A stretch of DNA of 64,000 bases from Prevotella sp. (GCA_031285625.1 JAITVV010000084.1:62001-126000), one strand, 5' to 3'. Shown: positions 39,691-49,851, counted from the stretch's first letter. Notes: a model not told the origin generated them from the sequence alone. Numbers and translations are program-made.

Positions 39691-40546
39691 TTTTTTTTAT
39701 CATATGGCTGATATACTTACCAGCTTGTGAGTTAATATATAAAAACTGAATATTTGAATTTGATTTCTGTATTTCGAACAATTGATCTTTTGTTAATATA
39801 GAATTACGCAGCTTGAAATGAAAATGCTTATGAGAAAAAGCTTTAGAGTTAAAAAGTTTTATAAATGTCTCAAAAGAAGTATAATCATTATCAGTAAGAT
39901 CATCAAACTGATTAAGAGGTTCTGCATAGTCTAAAGAATATAGCGCAGGGAAGTTATTGCTCTCTGCAAGATTCTTTAGAAAATCCTGACTATCACTACC
40001 AGCCTGAATGATCATATTCTGCAGTTCTGTATGTTCTATTTCGAAAAACGTACCATCAGGTGCTGCCGGAACTGTAAGCCTTCGTAATGTTGGCATTTTT
40101 GAAACTAACTTTGCGATTGTACCATCTTCTTCAAGATAATTTATAGCACTGATGTTATGATCTCCCAAATTAGTCAGACGAACCTTAAATTCCTGTAGAT
40201 TGGGAAAAATCACATCCGAATTTGTTAATCTATCAAAGCACCATTCATTTACACCATTTGCTCCTTCATCATAACTATCGAAGACTAATGAGATTACCCG
40301 ATCTGCATATTCCTGATTGGTAAGAAAGTCTAACAAAGCACAAAATCCATAATTGTAATCTTCATCCAAATCGGTAGCTTTGATAGAAGGATCGTCATCA
40401 TATCCCGGTCCATGATAGTAAATACTTACCATATCACCGATAGGAAAAAATGATACTTGAGGCGAATAATCTAGTGAATAAGAATCTTCTTCCGTATTAT
40501 GATAATTATAAATATTCTGTTGTAGTTCTAAAAGTTTATTTATCAT
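39680..40546 (-). CDS. Hypothetical protein, leucine-rich/STM4015-like
   Basis: 288-residue cytoplasmic protein. The middle has regularly spaced Leu/Ile strands (FPNLQEFKVRLTNLG, MPTLRRLTVPAAP, HTELQNMIIQAG, FPALYSLDYAE), suggesting a leucine-rich or solenoid fold. It resembles STM4015-type proteins only loosely. It overlaps the first thioesterase by 11 bases and is probably the first gene of that operon. The function is unknown. Confidence 0.6.
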   Translation of the reverse strand: MINKLLELQQNIYNYHNTEEDSYSLDYSPQVSFFPIGDMVSIYYHGPGYDDDPSIKATDLDEDYNYGFCALLDFLTNQEYADRVISLVFDSYDEGANGVNEWCFDRLTNSDVIFPNLQEFKVRLTNLGDHNISAINYLEEDGTIAKLVSKMPTLRRLTVPAAPDGTFFEIEHTELQNMIIQAGSDSQDFLKNLAESNNFPALYSLDYAEPLNQFDDLTDNDYTSFETFIKLFNSKAFSHKHFHFKLRNSILTKDQLFEIQKSNSNIQFLYINSQAGKYISHMIKKNDR

Positions 40547-40680
40547 ATTAACATTGTAAGGTCTCAGACCTATTTATTACTTTGGTAAGTAGAAGAGCAA
40601 TAAGCTGTTACGATTTTAAAATATATCATTAAATACTTACTTTTACTTATTTTATTCAGATACAAAGTTAATATTATCTT

Positions 40681-42660
40681 TTATTTAGCAGGAATCAAAA
40701 ATGATAAAGGAACATATAATCTTTCATTCCAGGCATTTTCAGAATGGTCTTTACCTTGAAATCCTCTTGTAATCCATTGCTTCGATGTATATCCTTTTTC
40801 TTGCATTACCTTATCCACTTTCTCTTGATGCGGTTTGTAAAAACGGTCAATCGTTTCGGTTCCATAATCAAAATATAACTTATGGCTTTTAGGAGAAGGT
40901 AATTTATTTCTCATATAGTTTACAAACGATCCGGGTATAATACTATTATCCGGATTTGTAGAATCGCCTATCCAATGTGTAGAAAGACAGGCTGCTGCTC
41001 CAAACACTTCAGGATATTCACAAATGGCATACATAGATACTAATCCTCCCATACTAGAACCCATTATGATTGTATTATCCTTATCCGGTTTGGTACTGTA
41101 GTTCTTATCTATAAAAGGTTTTAGTTCTTCGACAATAAATCGAAGGTAATTATCTGACCCAACAGGCTCCTTCATAGTACTCTTCTGTAATTCAGGGGGT
41201 AAAGCTTCGAATGGTTTCTGAGGAAAATATTCTGAATACCTAAACTTCCCGTTATTCCACATTCCAACAACAATGCAATCCCTTATTTTTTTGTCGTCAA
41301 TCAGCTTTCCTGCAACAGAATCTACATCCCATTCCTGATGATTCCATGTTATATTCTTATCAAAGAGGGCCTGACCATCATGCATATATATAACAGTATA
41401 CTTCTTAGATGGTGAATAATTCTCTGGTAACCACACATCAATATTCCGAGGCATAACAAAATCGGAAGGGAAGTTCGTATATCTATCGATAGAACCGGAC
41501 TGAACAGCTGGAATGGATTTTTGGATCACTTCCGAATACCTCTTTTTTATATCTACATAAGAACTGATCTGTTTGTAGTAATCTTCAATATTTTCAGCTG
41601 TATGCCAATCCGGGTCGGGCATCTGTCTTTTTATATCCTGCCATTGCCGCCCATTAAAATAAAGAGGATCCATAGTACAACCCGTTAAGTCTTTAAACGG
41701 TTTTATAAAAATATAACCATCAAAGAAATCTTCCAATCTAAAATCACTATGACATAAACTAAAAAAGCTATTGTCCGATAATCTTCCTAATGATGTATTT
41801 ACTAAGTCAAAACCTACAGGCCTGTTATTATTTTTAGCCATGATCGCTTCAATAGCTCCATTTGCAGGGGAAATCCAATAGGAATTAGGTTTATCTTTCG
41901 ACTCAAAAGGTAAATGAAACATTATATTAAATACCTTATCGGGATATTTCCGGTAGAGCCTGTTACCAACAAAACCTGTATCATAATCGCAGAAGTCATC
42001 ATTATTCATTTTTAGTACAGGCATACCATATTTTGTAAATACATGAACAAGGCCCATATATATCAAAGCTTTTTCATTTTTGGCTATTACCTCTTTTTCT
42101 ATAATATTTGTTCTGAAATCGTCCGGGGTACCTCTATAGAAAACCCGACTCATATTCTCAGGTGTTCTGGGAGAGGCGAATTTACTCCAATCATATTGAT
42201 AACTAAGATTTACTATCCGGAATTTTCTTTCCCCTGCTGATAATGATTTATTTAGCTTCCATACTTCCTTATATATATCTGTGTATTCTTTATATGCCCA
42301 GCCAACGTTATAGAAAAACATCATATCTCTTGCCAGTTGTTCATTATACTCATCTGCACTAAGTAGAGAGTCTAACTGTGATTGCATTTCAAAAGAGCCG
42401 AATTCCATACAAAGATTGGTTACCCCCGCCTTATATAAATCAGGTATCAAATTCTTTACAAAATCTAAATGATCCTTTATTCCATGATCTTCACCTAATA
42501 AGACTAAATCATGTTTCCCAAATTTGGAGATTAAGTATTCTGATGGAGATTTACTATTCTTCCCAATATATTCAGTTTCGGAAATATATTGATCTTGACT
42601 TTTAAGCAAGGCCGGAATAAAACAAAAGATAGATAATAATAAAAAGATATTGTGTTTCAT
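40681..42660 (-). CDS. Exported two-domain protein: ChaN/EreA-like domain fused to esterase
   Basis: 659 residues with a signal peptide (to about residue 21). The N-terminal half (about 35-330) opens with DLVLLGEDHGIKDHLDFV and GVTNLCMEFGSFE, the strand-Glu-Asp-His pattern of the Tiki/ChaN/erythromycin-esterase superfamily. The C-terminal part (about 395-655) is a ferric-siderophore-esterase-like alpha/beta hydrolase, with DVWLPENY, VIYMHDGQALF, the nucleophile elbow IMGSSMGGLVSMY and a final His in KDHSENAW. The order suggests an extracytoplasmic hydrolase with two catalytic or binding units. Iron or heme handling is possible but inferred. Confidence 0.8.
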   Translation of the reverse strand: MKHNIFLLLSIFCFIPALLKSQDQYISETEYIGKNSKSPSEYLISKFGKHDLVLLGEDHGIKDHLDFVKNLIPDLYKAGVTNLCMEFGSFEMQSQLDSLLSADEYNEQLARDMMFFYNVGWAYKEYTDIYKEVWKLNKSLSAGERKFRIVNLSYQYDWSKFASPRTPENMSRVFYRGTPDDFRTNIIEKEVIAKNEKALIYMGLVHVFTKYGMPVLKMNNDDFCDYDTGFVGNRLYRKYPDKVFNIMFHLPFESKDKPNSYWISPANGAIEAIMAKNNNRPVGFDLVNTSLGRLSDNSFFSLCHSDFRLEDFFDGYIFIKPFKDLTGCTMDPLYFNGRQWQDIKRQMPDPDWHTAENIEDYYKQISSYVDIKKRYSEVIQKSIPAVQSGSIDRYTNFPSDFVMPRNIDVWLPENYSPSKKYTVIYMHDGQALFDKNITWNHQEWDVDSVAGKLIDDKKIRDCIVVGMWNNGKFRYSEYFPQKPFEALPPELQKSTMKEPVGSDNYLRFIVEELKPFIDKNYSTKPDKDNTIIMGSSMGGLVSMYAICEYPEVFGAAACLSTHWIGDSTNPDNSIIPGSFVNYMRNKLPSPKSHKLYFDYGTETIDRFYKPHQEKVDKVMQEKGYTSKQWITRGFQGKDHSENAWNERLYVPLSFLIPAK

Positions 42661-42784
42661 AATTTATTGGATTAAAAAGTCTAATAACAAAAATATAGAT
42701 TAGCGAACAGAGTTAATTAGGCAAGACCTTAATACCAAGACAAATAGTATGCAAACGATTGCGAAGCTAAAATGACTTCTAACT

Positions 42785-42839
42785 AAAAAAGTGACAAAAG
42801 TGACAGTTATAACATATTTTTCATGTCACCTTTTTCTTC
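42785..42839. repeat. Palindromic intergenic repeat, copy 2
   Basis: Left arm AAAAAAGTGACAAAAGTGACAG, centre TTATAACATATTTTTC and right arm ATGTCACCTTTTTCTTC. It matches the element at 24506-24562 closely, but the extra GTGAC unit is in the left arm here. Confidence 0.65.
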
Positions 42840-42904
42840 TAAGTCTTTTTTTCAGGAATAAAAGGGTCGAGATGCTTCCTTCGTCAGTATGGCTCGAACG
42901 AGAA

Positions 42905-42956
42905 CAAAAAGTGACAAAGGTAACAGCTAAATAATATAATAGCTGTTACCTTTTCT
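42905..42956. repeat. Palindromic intergenic repeat, copy 3 / possible purL terminator
   Basis: Perfect 14-bp stem AAAGGTAACAGCTA (42916-42929) with TAGCTGTTACCTTT (42940-42953), preceded by AAAAAGTGAC as in copy 2. On the minus strand a TTTGTCACTTTTTG tail follows the stem, so it could terminate purL. Confidence 0.7.
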
Positions 42957-42999
42957 ATTTTGCTTACATGTAGTGCCAACAGCCTACATATAGATAATT

Positions 43000-45900
43000 C
43001 TATTTAACTTTCTTTATCCACTCACGTGCATTTACAAAAGCTTCCATCCAAGGAGTAAAGTCATCTTTACGATGTTCGAACGGATGATAAGCACATTGCC
43101 AAGGGAACAATGAACGTTCTAAGTGAGGCATCATAACCAGATGACGTCCATCATTCGAAACCAAGCCAGCAACGTCATAGTCCGAACCATTCGGATTACC
43201 AGGATAGCCACTATAAATGTACTTCATGGTAACATTATATTCAGATTCGGCTTTCGGCATAGAGAAACGTCCTTCGCCATGAGCCACCCATATACCAATC
43301 TTACTGCCCGAAAGCGAGCCTAACATTACAGATTTATTTTCCGGAATTTCAACACTTACAAAGGTCGATTCAAACTTATGCGAAGCATTGTGTTCCATTT
43401 TAGCTTTTACATCATGGTCAGGATATACCAGTCCCAGTTCCATCATTAACTGGCAACCATTACATACGCCAAGGCTGAGAGTATCCTCTCTCTGATAATA
43501 TTTACGCAATGTTTCCTTAGCCTTTTCATTATACATAAAGCTACCTGCCCAACCTTTAGCAGAACCGAGCACATCGGAATTGGAGAACCCTCCACAGAAA
43601 ACGATCAGGTTGATATCCTCAAGAGTCTCTCTTCCTGAAGCCAGGTCTGTCATATGGACATCTTTCACATCGAATCCTGCAAGATATAAAGCATAGGCCA
43701 TTTCACGCTCACCATTTGTCCCTTTCTCACGGATAATGGCAGCTTTGACTCCTGTACGTTCTGTACGATTAGGATCAATACCATACTGAGCAAAACGACC
43801 AGTAAATGATGGATTGAATTTAAAGAGCAGAGGTTGTTTTTTATAATTATTGAAACGGTCTGCTGCCAGTTTCTCTCCTGATTGTTTTTTATCTAACAGG
43901 TATGACGACTCGAACCAAACATCGCGAAGTTCATCTATATTGAATTCCTGAGAGAAAGCCTCCTTTTGGATAACTAGTTTTCTTTCTTCGATAGGACGGG
44001 CAACAATCGCAAAGCCTATACCATAATCATCTAAGATTTTTTCTACTAAATGATGATGTTTTACCTGAATAAGAATACCCGGATTTTCTGAGAATAATAC
44101 TTTTATTAAATCTGCATGATGCAGTTTATCCAAACGGGCTTCCAGTCCACCCTGAGGATTGGCAAAACACATCTCAAGCATGGCTGTGACAAGTCCTCCG
44201 GCAGATACATCATGACCAGCCAGAATCAATCCCCTATCAACTAGTTCCTGCACTGCATTAAATGCATTCTTAAAATATTCAGGATCTTTTACCGTAGGGA
44301 CTTCTTCACCCAGTTTACTCATTGTTTGAGCAAACGCAGAACCTCCCAGTTTGAAAGTATCAAAAGAGAAATCAATATAATAAAGATATGTACCTTTGAT
44401 ATAAGCTAAAACAGGAGATACAATCTTACGAATATTTTTCACTTCTCCGGCCGCGGAAATAATTACAGTACCGGGAGAATAAACTTTCTCATCTCCATAT
44501 TTCTGGGTCATTGATAAAGAGTCTTTTCCTGTCGGTATATTAATACCCAATTCACAGGCAAAATCAGAGCAAGCTTCCACAGCTTTGTACAAACGGGCAT
44601 CTTCCCCCGGATTCTTACAAGGCCACATCCAGTTTGCACTTAGGGATATACCTTTCAAACCTTCTTCAATCGGAGCAAATATTATGTTTGTTAATGATTC
44701 GGCAATAGCCAATACTGAACCCGCTGCAGGATCTACCATTGCCGCCTGCGGAGCATGTCCTATTGAAGTAGCTATTCCAACTTTTCCTTTATAATCGAGA
44801 GCAACCGCACCTAAGTCACTCAATGGCAATTGTATTTCACCCTGAGTCTGTTGACGGGCTACTTTCCCTGTGACAGAGCGGTCGACTTTATTGGTCAACC
44901 AATCTTTACACGCAACAGCTTCCAGTTGAAGTACATTCTTTATATATTCTCCTAGATTTGACAGATCATAATCAGGATTTGTATATGTTTCTTCTATGCT
45001 TTCATCACGCATTATAGTCCGGGGAGCTTTACCAAAAAAGTCTTCCAACTTAAGATCGATAGGTCGTTTTCCGTCTGCCTGTTCAAAAACGAATTTCATA
45101 TCATCTGTAGTTTCACCCACTACATACATTGGCGAACGCTCACGTTCTGCTATTCGTTCTATTTTCTCTACGGCATCCGCTGGTATAAGCAGTCCCATAC
45201 GTTCCTGACTTTCATTTCCTACAATTTCTTTCGAAGACAATGTAGGATCTCCAATCGGAAGCTTAGAGATATCTATTTTTCCACCCGTTGCTTCAACAAG
45301 CTCCGACAAGCAATTCAGATGACCGCCTGCTCCATGATCATGGATAGACACTATCGGATTATTATCAGATTCAGCCAACGCACGAATAACATTTGCCGTA
45401 CGTTTTTGCATTTCCGGATTAGCACGCTGAACAGCGTTCAACTCTATTCCGCTGGAATATTGCCCTGTATCCACTGAAGATACAGCGCCTCCACCCATAC
45501 CGATCCGATAATTGTCTCCACCAAGAATAACAACTTTCTCTCCCGGTTTTGGCTCACCTTTCAGCGCATCACGTTTATTTGCATACCCAACACCTCCGGC
45601 AAGCATTATTACTTTGTCAAAAGCAAATTTCTTACGGTTTTCTTCATGTTCGAAAGTAAGCAAGGAACCACATATCAAAGGTTGTCCAAAGTGATTTCCA
45701 AAAGTGGAAGCACCATTGGATGCTTTTATCAATATTTCTTCCGGTGTCTGATATAACCATGGTCTTTCCGGCATAGTTTCTTCCCATGCCCTACCAGCTT
45801 TTGTACGAGGATATGAAGTCATATATACGGCAGTACCGGCAATAGGTAAAGACGCTTTACCCCCACCCAGACGGTCGCGAATCTCACCTCCCGAACCTGT

Positions 45901-46686
45901 AGCCGCACCATTGAACGGCTCTACTGTAGTGGGAAAGTTATGTGTCTCCGCTTTTAGAGAGATAACTGACTTAATTGGTTTGGTTTCAAAATAACTTGGT
46001 TTATCTCCATCAACAGGAGCAAACTGTTCTATTTCCGGACCGGCATTAAATGCAACATTATCTTTATAGGCAGATATCAGTTTGTTTGGATTTACCTGCG
46101 ACGTTTTCTTTATTAATTTGAACAATGAACTTTCTTTCTCTTCTCCATCAATAATGAAAACTCCATTAAATATTTTGTGACGACAGTGTTCAGAATTCAC
46201 TTGCGAGAAACCGAATACCTCACTATCTGTTAGTTTACGGCCGAGTCTTTCACTCACGCTATTCAGATATTCAATCTCATCTTCACTAAGTGCCAAACCT
46301 TCCTGAATATTGTATGCTTCAATATTGTCAATCTCAATGATCGGATCAGGCTGCTTATTTATAGTAAACACTTCCTGATTTATTCCGTCATATACACGTT
46401 GAAGCATTGGATCATGTTCCGCATCATTACTGGAAACAGGAAAAAACTCTTCAATACGTAAAATACCATCAACACCCATATTTTGGGTTATCTCAACAGC
46501 ATTAGTACTCCAGGGAGTGATCATTTCGCGGCGAGGACCAATAAAAAAGCCTGAAACTTTATCGGCTTCAAGCATAGTTGCACCACTAAATGCCCATGTA
46601 AGGCGTTGGATAAAATCGTTGTTGAGGGTTGAGTTTGTTTGAACAGCAATAATGCTTTTGGTAGGAGTTTGAAAGAAGGAAACCAT
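43000..46686 (-). CDS. purL: Phosphoribosylformylglycinamidine synthase (large single-chain form)
   Basis: ATP- and glutamine-dependent step 4 of purine synthesis. The 1228-residue chain contains the N-terminal PurS-like region, the two AIR-synthase-like ATP domains (AETHNFPTTVEPFNGAATGSGGEIRD-type motif in parts; 'LGSPTG'-equivalents such as GPGVVI/GGVGY) and a C-terminal glutaminase with Cys in SLGVCNGCQLMMELG and the HPFEHR end. A fused single chain is usual in Bacteroidetes and gamma-proteobacteria. A minus-strand -7 element TACCTTTG lies 40 nt upstream. Confidence 0.97.
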   Translation of the reverse strand: MVSFFQTPTKSIIAVQTNSTLNNDFIQRLTWAFSGATMLEADKVSGFFIGPRREMITPWSTNAVEITQNMGVDGILRIEEFFPVSSNDAEHDPMLQRVYDGINQEVFTINKQPDPIIEIDNIEAYNIQEGLALSEDEIEYLNSVSERLGRKLTDSEVFGFSQVNSEHCRHKIFNGVFIIDGEEKESSLFKLIKKTSQVNPNKLISAYKDNVAFNAGPEIEQFAPVDGDKPSYFETKPIKSVISLKAETHNFPTTVEPFNGAATGSGGEIRDRLGGGKASLPIAGTAVYMTSYPRTKAGRAWEETMPERPWLYQTPEEILIKASNGASTFGNHFGQPLICGSLLTFEHEENRKKFAFDKVIMLAGGVGYANKRDALKGEPKPGEKVVILGGDNYRIGMGGGAVSSVDTGQYSSGIELNAVQRANPEMQKRTANVIRALAESDNNPIVSIHDHGAGGHLNCLSELVEATGGKIDISKLPIGDPTLSSKEIVGNESQERMGLLIPADAVEKIERIAERERSPMYVVGETTDDMKFVFEQADGKRPIDLKLEDFFGKAPRTIMRDESIEETYTNPDYDLSNLGEYIKNVLQLEAVACKDWLTNKVDRSVTGKVARQQTQGEIQLPLSDLGAVALDYKGKVGIATSIGHAPQAAMVDPAAGSVLAIAESLTNIIFAPIEEGLKGISLSANWMWPCKNPGEDARLYKAVEACSDFACELGINIPTGKDSLSMTQKYGDEKVYSPGTVIISAAGEVKNIRKIVSPVLAYIKGTYLYYIDFSFDTFKLGGSAFAQTMSKLGEEVPTVKDPEYFKNAFNAVQELVDRGLILAGHDVSAGGLVTAMLEMCFANPQGGLEARLDKLHHADLIKVLFSENPGILIQVKHHHLVEKILDDYGIGFAIVARPIEERKLVIQKEAFSQEFNIDELRDVWFESSYLLDKKQSGEKLAADRFNNYKKQPLLFKFNPSFTGRFAQYGIDPNRTERTGVKAAIIREKGTNGEREMAYALYLAGFDVKDVHMTDLASGRETLEDINLIVFCGGFSNSDVLGSAKGWAGSFMYNEKAKETLRKYYQREDTLSLGVCNGCQLMMELGLVYPDHDVKAKMEHNASHKFESTFVSVEIPENKSVMLGSLSGSKIGIWVAHGEGRFSMPKAESEYNVTMKYIYSGYPGNPNGSDYDVAGLVSNDGRHLVMMPHLERSLFPWQCAYHPFEHRKDDFTPWMEAFVNAREWIKKVK

Positions 46687-46725
46687 ATTTATTTCAAGTT
46701 AATATTTGACTCTTTAATAGGCATA

Positions 46726-46753
46726 CAAAGGTAATGAAAAGAATTAAAACAAA
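46726..46753 (-). promoter_or_regulatory. Candidate promoter of purL
   Basis: Read on the minus strand: TTTG (46753-46750), a 16-nt spacer, then TACCTTTG (46733-46726), 40 nt before the start codon. The spacing is slightly short for the Bacteroidetes consensus. Confidence 0.5.
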
Positions 46754-46877
46754 GATATAAAATATATACTTGAAACCGTACATATTTAATTATTTCAACT
46801 TTGGCTTCACCCCCCTTAAATAAAAAAAGAGACTATCCCAATGGATTAGCCTCCTCTTATATTTTCTCATCATTTTT

Positions 46878-47042
46878 CTACTGAATTCTGCTGGTATTCC
46901 GAATATTCTTCAGTTCCATTAACATGACGTCCAAATCGTGCATCCACACATCTAAAATCTCGTGGGGTGTATCTTTGGGCGCATCTTCAATATGCTTTTG
47001 AGCAAATTGAATTTCATTAATCAATTTTTTGTGCTGATCCAT
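46878..47042 (-). CDS. Small hypothetical protein (54 aa)
   Basis: Soluble 54-residue protein beginning MDQHKKLINEIQFAQKHIED, charged and helical. I chose the ATG at 47042 because the longer frame would begin with 28 residues encoded by A/T-rich intergenic DNA. It lies between purL and ugd with no partner. I do not recognise it, and it could be a small conserved Bacteroidetes protein. Confidence 0.5.
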   Translation of the reverse strand: MDQHKKLINEIQFAQKHIEDAPKDTPHEILDVWMHDLDVMLMELKNIRNTSRIQ

Positions 47043-47276
47043 GATTTTTACTTTAAGATTATTCTTATTTTGCAATACAAACAAAACAATTACACAAATA
47101 ATATTATTTTTTTGCAATATTAACATTACAAAAATGGGTATTATTTTTTATTTTATACGTATAAATATTATTTTTTAATATATTTTTAACATTTAAGAAC
47201 ATTACACAAAGAAGTTTATAAGTATTCGAAATCTTAACAACCTACTATGATAGTCAATTTATAACTAGGAAAATAT

Positions 47277-47284
47277 TATCTTTG
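47277..47284 (+). promoter_or_regulatory. Candidate -7 element of ugd
   Basis: TATCTTTG, 26 nt before the ugd start codon, a full TAnnTTTG match in a 268-nt gap. The rest of that gap is very A/T-rich with no other recognisable signal. Confidence 0.5.
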
Positions 47285-47310
47285 CAGCTAAAGTAAAAAA
47301 CAACCATAAC

Positions 47311-48633
47311 ATGAAAATAGCTATAGTAGGCACGGGATATGTGGGCCTCGTTACAGGAACCTGTTTTGCAGAGATGGGTACTGAGGTTTTCTGTGTCGAT
47401 ATCGATAAAAATAAGATTGAAAAGCTAAAACAAGGTATAATTCCCATCTTTGAGCCTGGCTTGGACGAAATGGTTGAACGCAACCATAAAGCCGGACGCT
47501 TGCAGTTCACGACTGATTTAAGTTCAATTTTGAATGAAGTCGACATTGTTTTCTCTGCTGTTGGAACCCCCCCTGATGAAGATGGTAGCGCTGACCTAAA
47601 GTATGTTTTAGATGTAGCCCGTACTGTTGGACAGAACCTGAATAAATACATGGTTATTGTCACCAAAAGTACTGTCCCGGTAGGGACAGCCAAACTGGTG
47701 AAAAAGACAATACAAGACGAACTGAATAAAAGGGGATTATCTGATCTGAAATTTGATGTGGCTTCTAATCCAGAGTTCCTAAAAGAAGGTGCGGCCATTA
47801 CAGATTTTATGCAGCCCGACCGCGTTGTTGTCGGAGTAGAATCGGAAGAGGCTAAACGCTTAATGGAAAAATTGTATAAACCTTTTACTTTAAATAACTA
47901 TCGAATTATTTATACAGATATTCCTTCTGCAGAAATGATTAAATATGCAGCAAACGCAATGTTGGCAACCCGGATCAGCTTCATGAACGATATAGCCAAT
48001 ATGTGTGAAATAGTAGGAGCCGATGTAAATATGGTTCGCAAGGGTATAGGAGCGGATGCCCGTATCGGATCAAAATTTCTTTATGCAGGATGTGGATATG
48101 GAGGAAGTTGTTTTCCCAAAGATGTAAAAGCATTAATTCATACTGCTAATAAACTTGGTTACAAGATGCAGATACTTGAGGCCGTAGAAAATGTAAATGA
48201 GTTCCAGAAAAATATACTCTTTGATAAGCTGATGAAGTATTATAATAACGATATAAAAGGTAAAACAATCGCAGTCTGGGGGTTAGCATTTAAACCTAAA
48301 ACAGATGACATGCGAGAAGCACCATCATTAGTATTGATCGACAGGATTATCAAAGCCGGGGGAAAAGTGAGAGCTTATGACCCCGTAGCGATGGAGGAAG
48401 CCAAGAAACATCATTTGGGCGACTCTGTTATATATGCGAAAGACATTTATGATGCCACATTAGACGCCGATGCAATCCTTATGGTGACAGAGTGGAACGA
48501 GTTCCGGTTACCAACTTGGGAGGTCATTAAGAAAACTATGAAAAAGCCTGTAGTCTTTGATGGTAGAAACATCTACAATAAAGAGGAAATGAATGAAATC
48601 GGATTTGATTATTTCGGTATCGGTATAAAATAA
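47311..48633 (+). CDS. ugd: UDP-glucose 6-dehydrogenase
   Basis: Oxidises UDP-glucose to UDP-glucuronate for surface polysaccharides. The 440 residues start with the NAD-binding motif IAIVGTGYVGLVTGTCFAEMG (read in parts) and continue with 'SAVGTPPDEDGSADL' and 'NPEFLKEGAAI'. The catalytic cysteine is in GYGGSCFPKDVKAL, and the end has 'VWGLAFKPKTDDMREAPS'. It is the first gene of a row ugd, ABC ATPase, dprA, with six and three bases between them. Confidence 0.97.
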   Translation: MKIAIVGTGYVGLVTGTCFAEMGTEVFCVDIDKNKIEKLKQGIIPIFEPGLDEMVERNHKAGRLQFTTDLSSILNEVDIVFSAVGTPPDEDGSADLKYVLDVARTVGQNLNKYMVIVTKSTVPVGTAKLVKKTIQDELNKRGLSDLKFDVASNPEFLKEGAAITDFMQPDRVVVGVESEEAKRLMEKLYKPFTLNNYRIIYTDIPSAEMIKYAANAMLATRISFMNDIANMCEIVGADVNMVRKGIGADARIGSKFLYAGCGYGGSCFPKDVKALIHTANKLGYKMQILEAVENVNEFQKNILFDKLMKYYNNDIKGKTIAVWGLAFKPKTDDMREAPSLVLIDRIIKAGGKVRAYDPVAMEEAKKHHLGDSVIYAKDIYDATLDADAILMVTEWNEFRLPTWEVIKKTMKKPVVFDGRNIYNKEEMNEIGFDYFGIGIK

Positions 48634-48639
48634 GTAACA

Positions 48640-49311
48640 ATGATTATAGCAGAAGGCATTACAAAAAGTTTCGGCTCATTAAAAGTATTGAAAGGTATTG
48701 ATCTTCATGTTGCAAAAGGTGAAATCATATCAATAGTTGGGGCCAGTGGTGCAGGAAAAACAACCCTTCTTCAAATAATAGGAACACTCGATAAAGCGGA
48801 TAGTGGAACTATATCGATCAATGATCAAAAACTAAATAGCCTGAGAGACACACAACTCTCTGATTTCAGAAATAAAAATATTGGATTTGTATTTCAGTTT
48901 CACCAACTTCTACCTGAATTTACAGCCTTAGAGAATGTAATGATTCCGGCCCTGATAGGTAAGACTAAAGAATCCCAAGCAAAACAAAAGGCAAAAGAAC
49001 TACTGGACATGCTGGGGCTTTCAGGCCGTATAGGACACAAACCAAATGAGCTTTCAGGCGGAGAGAAACAACGTGTAGCTGTGGCCCGCGCCCTGATAAA
49101 CGATCCGGCTATTATTCTGGCCGATGAGCCTTCGGGAAGTTTGGATACAGAAAATAAAGAAGAATTACATCAATTATTCTTTAAGTTACGGGATACTCTC
49201 GGACAAACGTTCGTAATTGTCACACATGATGAACATCTGGCCTCTATAACGGACCGTACTGTACATATGCGTGATGGCCTGATTATTGACAACCTAACAG
49301 AATCTTTATAA
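48640..49311 (+). CDS. ABC transporter ATP-binding protein, LolD/MacB type
   Basis: 223-residue ATPase with Walker [10 protein letters not shown], the signature [15 protein letters not shown] and Walker [13 protein letters not shown]. The length and the '[20 protein letters not shown]' segment fit the LolD/MacB group, which releases lipoproteins or exports peptides. No LolC/E-like permease is adjacent, so the partner must be encoded elsewhere. It sits six bases after ugd and three bases before dprA. Confidence 0.88.
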   Translation: MIIAEGITKSFGSLKVLKGIDLHVAKGEIISIVGASGAGKTTLLQIIGTLDKADSGTISINDQKLNSLRDTQLSDFRNKNIGFVFQFHQLLPEFTALENVMIPALIGKTKESQAKQKAKELLDMLGLSGRIGHKPNELSGGEKQRVAVARALINDPAIILADEPSGSLDTENKEELHQLFFKLRDTLGQTFVIVTHDEHLASITDRTVHMRDGLIIDNLTESL

Positions 49312-49314
49312 ACT

Positions 49315-49851
49315 ATGCAGTCCTCTGATAAACGGCTTTATCAGATCGCTCTCACACAGGTTGCGGGAGTTGGTGATATTATTGCCCGCAAACTCTTACA
49401 GATAATAGGTGATGAAGAGGCTATTTTCAAATCAAATAGAAAATCACTGATAAGTACAGGTATTTCATCAAAGATAGCAGATGAGATACTAAATACGAAA
49501 GTGCTCGAAAGAGCAGAAAAAGAACTGAACTTTGTAGAGAAAAACAAAATAAGCACTTATTTCATCAGTGATAAAGACTATCCACATCGCCTCAAAGATT
49601 GTAGTGATGCTCCTATTCTACTCTACTTCAAGGGTAATGTAAATTTTAATGCAGAAAAGGTTATCAGTATTGTTGGTACCAGAAAATCGACAAGTTATGG
49701 TAATAGCTTTTGTGATTCGTTTCTGAAAGATATATCCTCCATTTTTCCAGACACATTAATTGTAAGCGGACTGGCCTATGGTATAGATATACAGACTCAT
49801 CAATCGGCATTGAAATATAATCTGCCTACAGTCGGAGTACTGACATATTAG
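49315..49851 (+). pseudogene. dprA: DNA-processing protein DprA, 3' half removed by prophage insertion
   Basis: 178 codons remain of a gene that is normally about 360-380 codons. Present are the N-terminal helix-hairpin-helix-like part (about 10-30) and the start of the DprA Rossmann fold (ISIVGTRKSTSYG, then LIVSGLAYGIDIQTHQSALK). Homology stops at PTVGVLTY, where an intact protein would read on through the AHG-type continuation. The stop TAG lies in prophage-derived DNA. DprA loads RecA on incoming single-stranded DNA, so transformation should be lost unless the element excises. The 3' half is expected beyond the right edge. Confidence 0.9.

Larger units (their letters stand above)
42661..42999. 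other. Intergenic region between exported hydrolase and purL
   Basis: 339 nt between two minus-strand genes. It holds two neighbouring palindromic repeats (42785-42839 and 42905-42956) separated by about 65 nt with higher G+C. I see no reading frame or tRNA. The second repeat may double as the purL terminator. Confidence 0.6.

Noticed and set aside
46828-46860. Hairpin just after the 54-aa gene (AAGAG...CTCTT with partial inner pairing)
   Set aside because: The stem is broken by bulges and unpaired bases, too weak to call a terminator.
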